This document shows, piece by piece, positions 63,201-64,000 of a stretch of 64,000 nucleotides of DNA. Under the pieces are notes generated by a model that worked only from the letters and a program-made list of their open reading frames with translations, was not told where the DNA came from and searched no databases. Source of the DNA: Flavobacteriaceae bacterium (lineage in GTDB: Bacteria > Bacteroidota > Bacteroidia > Flavobacteriales > Flavobacteriaceae); assembly GCA_029238125.1 (NCBI GenBank), contig JAQWGQ010000019.1, forward strand, positions 1 through 64,000. The letters are read 5' to 3'. The position numbers and the translations under genes were made by a program. Each line of letters starts with the position of its first letter. The first letter of the stretch is position 1.

Positions 63201-63672
63201 GATGAAAGCCGTTTCTGAAGCCATCATTGGGTTCAGTGAAGAGCAAATCCAAACTATAGAAAGGGAAGGGTCGTTATCCATTGAAATTAATGGGAAAAAT
63301 ACTATTTTAGACACTTCAGACGTGATGATCCAATCCAAAGATATTGCGGGTTGGTCTGTCGCATCTGAACAAGGGGTAACGGTCGCTTTAGACTGTAGCT
63401 TGACGGAAGATTTACTCCTCGAAGGCATTGCTAGAGAATTGGTCAATCGGGTTCAAAATCTTCGGAAAGACATGGACTTTGAAGTCACCGATACCATCAC
63501 CCTAACGCTGAAGCATAACAAGCGGTTGGCAGATGCAATACAAGCCAATAAAAGTTATGTGACAAGTGAAGTGTTGGCCAAAAACATCGAGTTTGTTGAA
63601 TCAAACCCAGATGGAGAGCCCCTGTCATTTGATGATATCGAAACTGTGATTCGCCTAGAAAAAAACAAATGA
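60268..63672 (+). CDS. ileS: Isoleucyl-tRNA synthetase
   Basis: 1,134 aa class I synthetase. The HIGH-type motif is in FFEGPPSANGLPGIHHVMGR, a long CP1 editing domain follows (TTTPWTLPSNTALTVGPSIE, GDFVTTEDGTGIVHTAPTFG), and KMSKRLGNAVDPFE is the KMSKS-like loop. The C-terminal half is an anticodon-binding helical domain. The length (>1,100) matches the IleS2-like type, which in other bacteria tolerates mupirocin; that property is inference. Confidence 0.95.
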   Translation: MAFPSYKNLNLVAVSKDIQTYWENALTFEASVSTREGRPPYIFFEGPPSANGLPGIHHVMGRAIKDIFCRYKTQKGFQVKRKAGWDTHGLPVELGVEKELGISKEDIGKSISVDQYNAACREAVMRYTDVWSDLTKKMGYWVDMDEAYITYTSKYMESVWWLLKQLYDKDLIYKGYTIQPYSPKAGTGLSSHELNQPGCYQDVTDTTVTTQFETHQETLPKQLQDELPLYILAWTTTPWTLPSNTALTVGPSIEYVVVRTFNRYTHLPIRVLLAKDLVPKVFGKVFQQVEAIDDLQSYKKNGKQIPYLIGDHIVGADLVGIRYKQLWTDAPLPYDTPENAFRVIAGDFVTTEDGTGIVHTAPTFGADDALVAKQATPEVPPMLVLDENEQLVPLVDLQGRFRKELGPLGGKYVKNEYYDKGKAPERSVDVEIAIRLKEENKAFTVEKYVHSYPNCWRTDKPVLYYPLDSWFVKVSDKKERLVALNNNINWKPKSTGEGRFGNWLANANDWNLSRSRFWGIPLPIWRTEDKTETKVIGSIEELKAEVDRAVEAGLMDHNPFADFAPGDMGSENYDRVDLHKNIVDSLILVSQHGQPMHRESDLIDVWFDSGSMPYAQWHYPFEHKEKIDDGLDFPADFIAEGVDQTRGWFYTLHVIGGLVFDNIAFKNVVSNGLVLDKSGQKMSKRLGNAVDPFETLETYGADATRWYMISNANPWDNLKFDVEGIAEVRRKFFGTLYNTYSFFSLYANIDGFTYAEDDIPLDKRPEIDRWILSELHTLIIKVDAQYDNYEPTKAARLISSFVIEDLSNWYVRLSRRRFWKGTYEADKIAAYQTLYTCLVSVAKLMAPIAPFYADRLYQDLDKTTAKEQYASVHLAYFPDADKGFVDPALEKKMQHAQRIVSLVLSIRKKEKIKVRQPLQRVLIPALDRNEKQAIEEVSDLIAAEVNVKTIDILDDASSILVKEIKPNFKTLGPRFGKEMKAVSEAIIGFSEEQIQTIEREGSLSIEINGKNTILDTSDVMIQSKDIAGWSVASEQGVTVALDCSLTEDLLLEGIARELVNRVQNLRKDMDFEVTDTITLTLKHNKRLADAIQANKSYVTSEVLAKNIEFVESNPDGEPLSFDDIETVIRLEKNK

Positions 63673-63679
63673 AGAACAA

Positions 63680-64000
63680 ATGAAAACAAACGAAATGAAT
63701 CGATACCCAGATAAGGATCTTGAAAAGTTCCGGGTGTTAATCGAAGAAAAAATCGCCAAAGCGCAACATGATTTAGAGCTCATTCGAAGTGCATATATGA
63801 ATGATGGAAACAATGGTACAGACGATACCTCTCCGACGTTTAAGGCCTTTGAAGAAGGGTCTGAAACCATGTCGAAAGAGGCAAATACACAACTCGCGAT
63901 ACGTCAGGAAAAATTTATTCGCGATCTCAAAAATGCGTTGATTCGCATCGAAAATAAAACCTATGGGGTCTGTCGTGTCACTGGAAAACTCATCAGCCCT
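63680..64000 (+). CDS. DksA/TraR-family zinc-finger protein (partial, runs off the window)
   Basis: 107 codons are visible from ATG 63680, 7 bp after the ileS stop, with no stop before the window end. Coiled-coil region DLEKFRVLIEEKIAKAQHDL, then RIENKTYGVCRVTGKLISP, the first Cys of the DksA/TraR zinc finger (CxxTGK). Such proteins bind RNA polymerase through the secondary channel. Probably cotranscribed with ileS. Confidence 0.88.
   Translation, partial: MKTNEMNRYPDKDLEKFRVLIEEKIAKAQHDLELIRSAYMNDGNNGTDDTSPTFKAFEEGSETMSKEANTQLAIRQEKFIRDLKNALIRIENKTYGVCRVTGKLISP

Overview
The window looks like chromosomal DNA of a marine-type Flavobacteriaceae (Bacteroidota). The evidence is recurrent TAnnTTTG -7 promoter boxes (several with TTTG 19 bp upstream), type IX secretion (T9SS) sorting tails and a PorZ-like propeller protein, SusC/Cir-type TonB-dependent receptors, a carotenoid lycopene cyclase, and many starts without an obvious Shine-Dalgarno. 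The species cannot be named from sequence alone.

Layout. (1) 1-14.1 kb is an AT-rich accessory stretch lying between two minus-strand tRNA genes, tRNA-Ala(GGC) and tRNA-Asn(GTT). It holds an OmpA-type protein overlapping a 1,099-aa surface protein, a small T9SS cargo, a truncated Kazal-like lipoprotein, a TrpF-like/DUF2834 pair and an atypical SDR. From 8.28 to 14.06 kb follow small gene modules (DUF2892; cupin + SnoaL; epimerase/HxlR + YHYH; sdpR-sdpI). These are separated by four diverged copies of one intergenic repeat, and the last module is flanked by a perfect 52-bp direct repeat that runs into the 3' end of tRNA-Asn. (2) 14.1-29.1 kb is core-like: rseP, SCO1, feoA-feoB-FeoB-associated peptide, ZIP transporter plus DtxR/MntR regulator, crtY, a prenyl synthase, and a TetR-TolC-HlyD-RND efflux operon. 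(3) 29-33.6 kb has a MORN-like protein, aspS, a small membrane protein, a cold-shock protein, and dgt-tadA. (4) 33.7-40.2 kb appears to be a phosphate-type uptake locus: a TonB receptor, a beta-helix lipoprotein and a PiT transporter with a PhoU-like tail, with 11-bp-phased TTAAnn hexamers in front of the first two. (5) 40.3-54.7 kb is metabolism and housekeeping: an acyl-CoA carboxylase beta subunit, nrdB-nrdA, DUF3109, MarC, dCMP deaminase, HupE, a DjlA-like protein, an FG-GAP T9SS cargo, EamA, an ArsC-like protein, cystathionine gamma-synthase family and gdhA. (6) 54.7-64 kb has porZ-recO-TonB receptor (overlapping), ileS and the start of a DksA/TraR gene cut by the window end.

The most interesting structure is the tRNA-Asn-anchored, cassette-like array at 8.28-14.06 kb. 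Next come the phased Pho-box-like arrays, the apparently split sdpI gene, and paired DtxR-type operators between the metal regulator and crtY. No rRNA, CRISPR array, insertion sequence, integrase or phage gene was seen.
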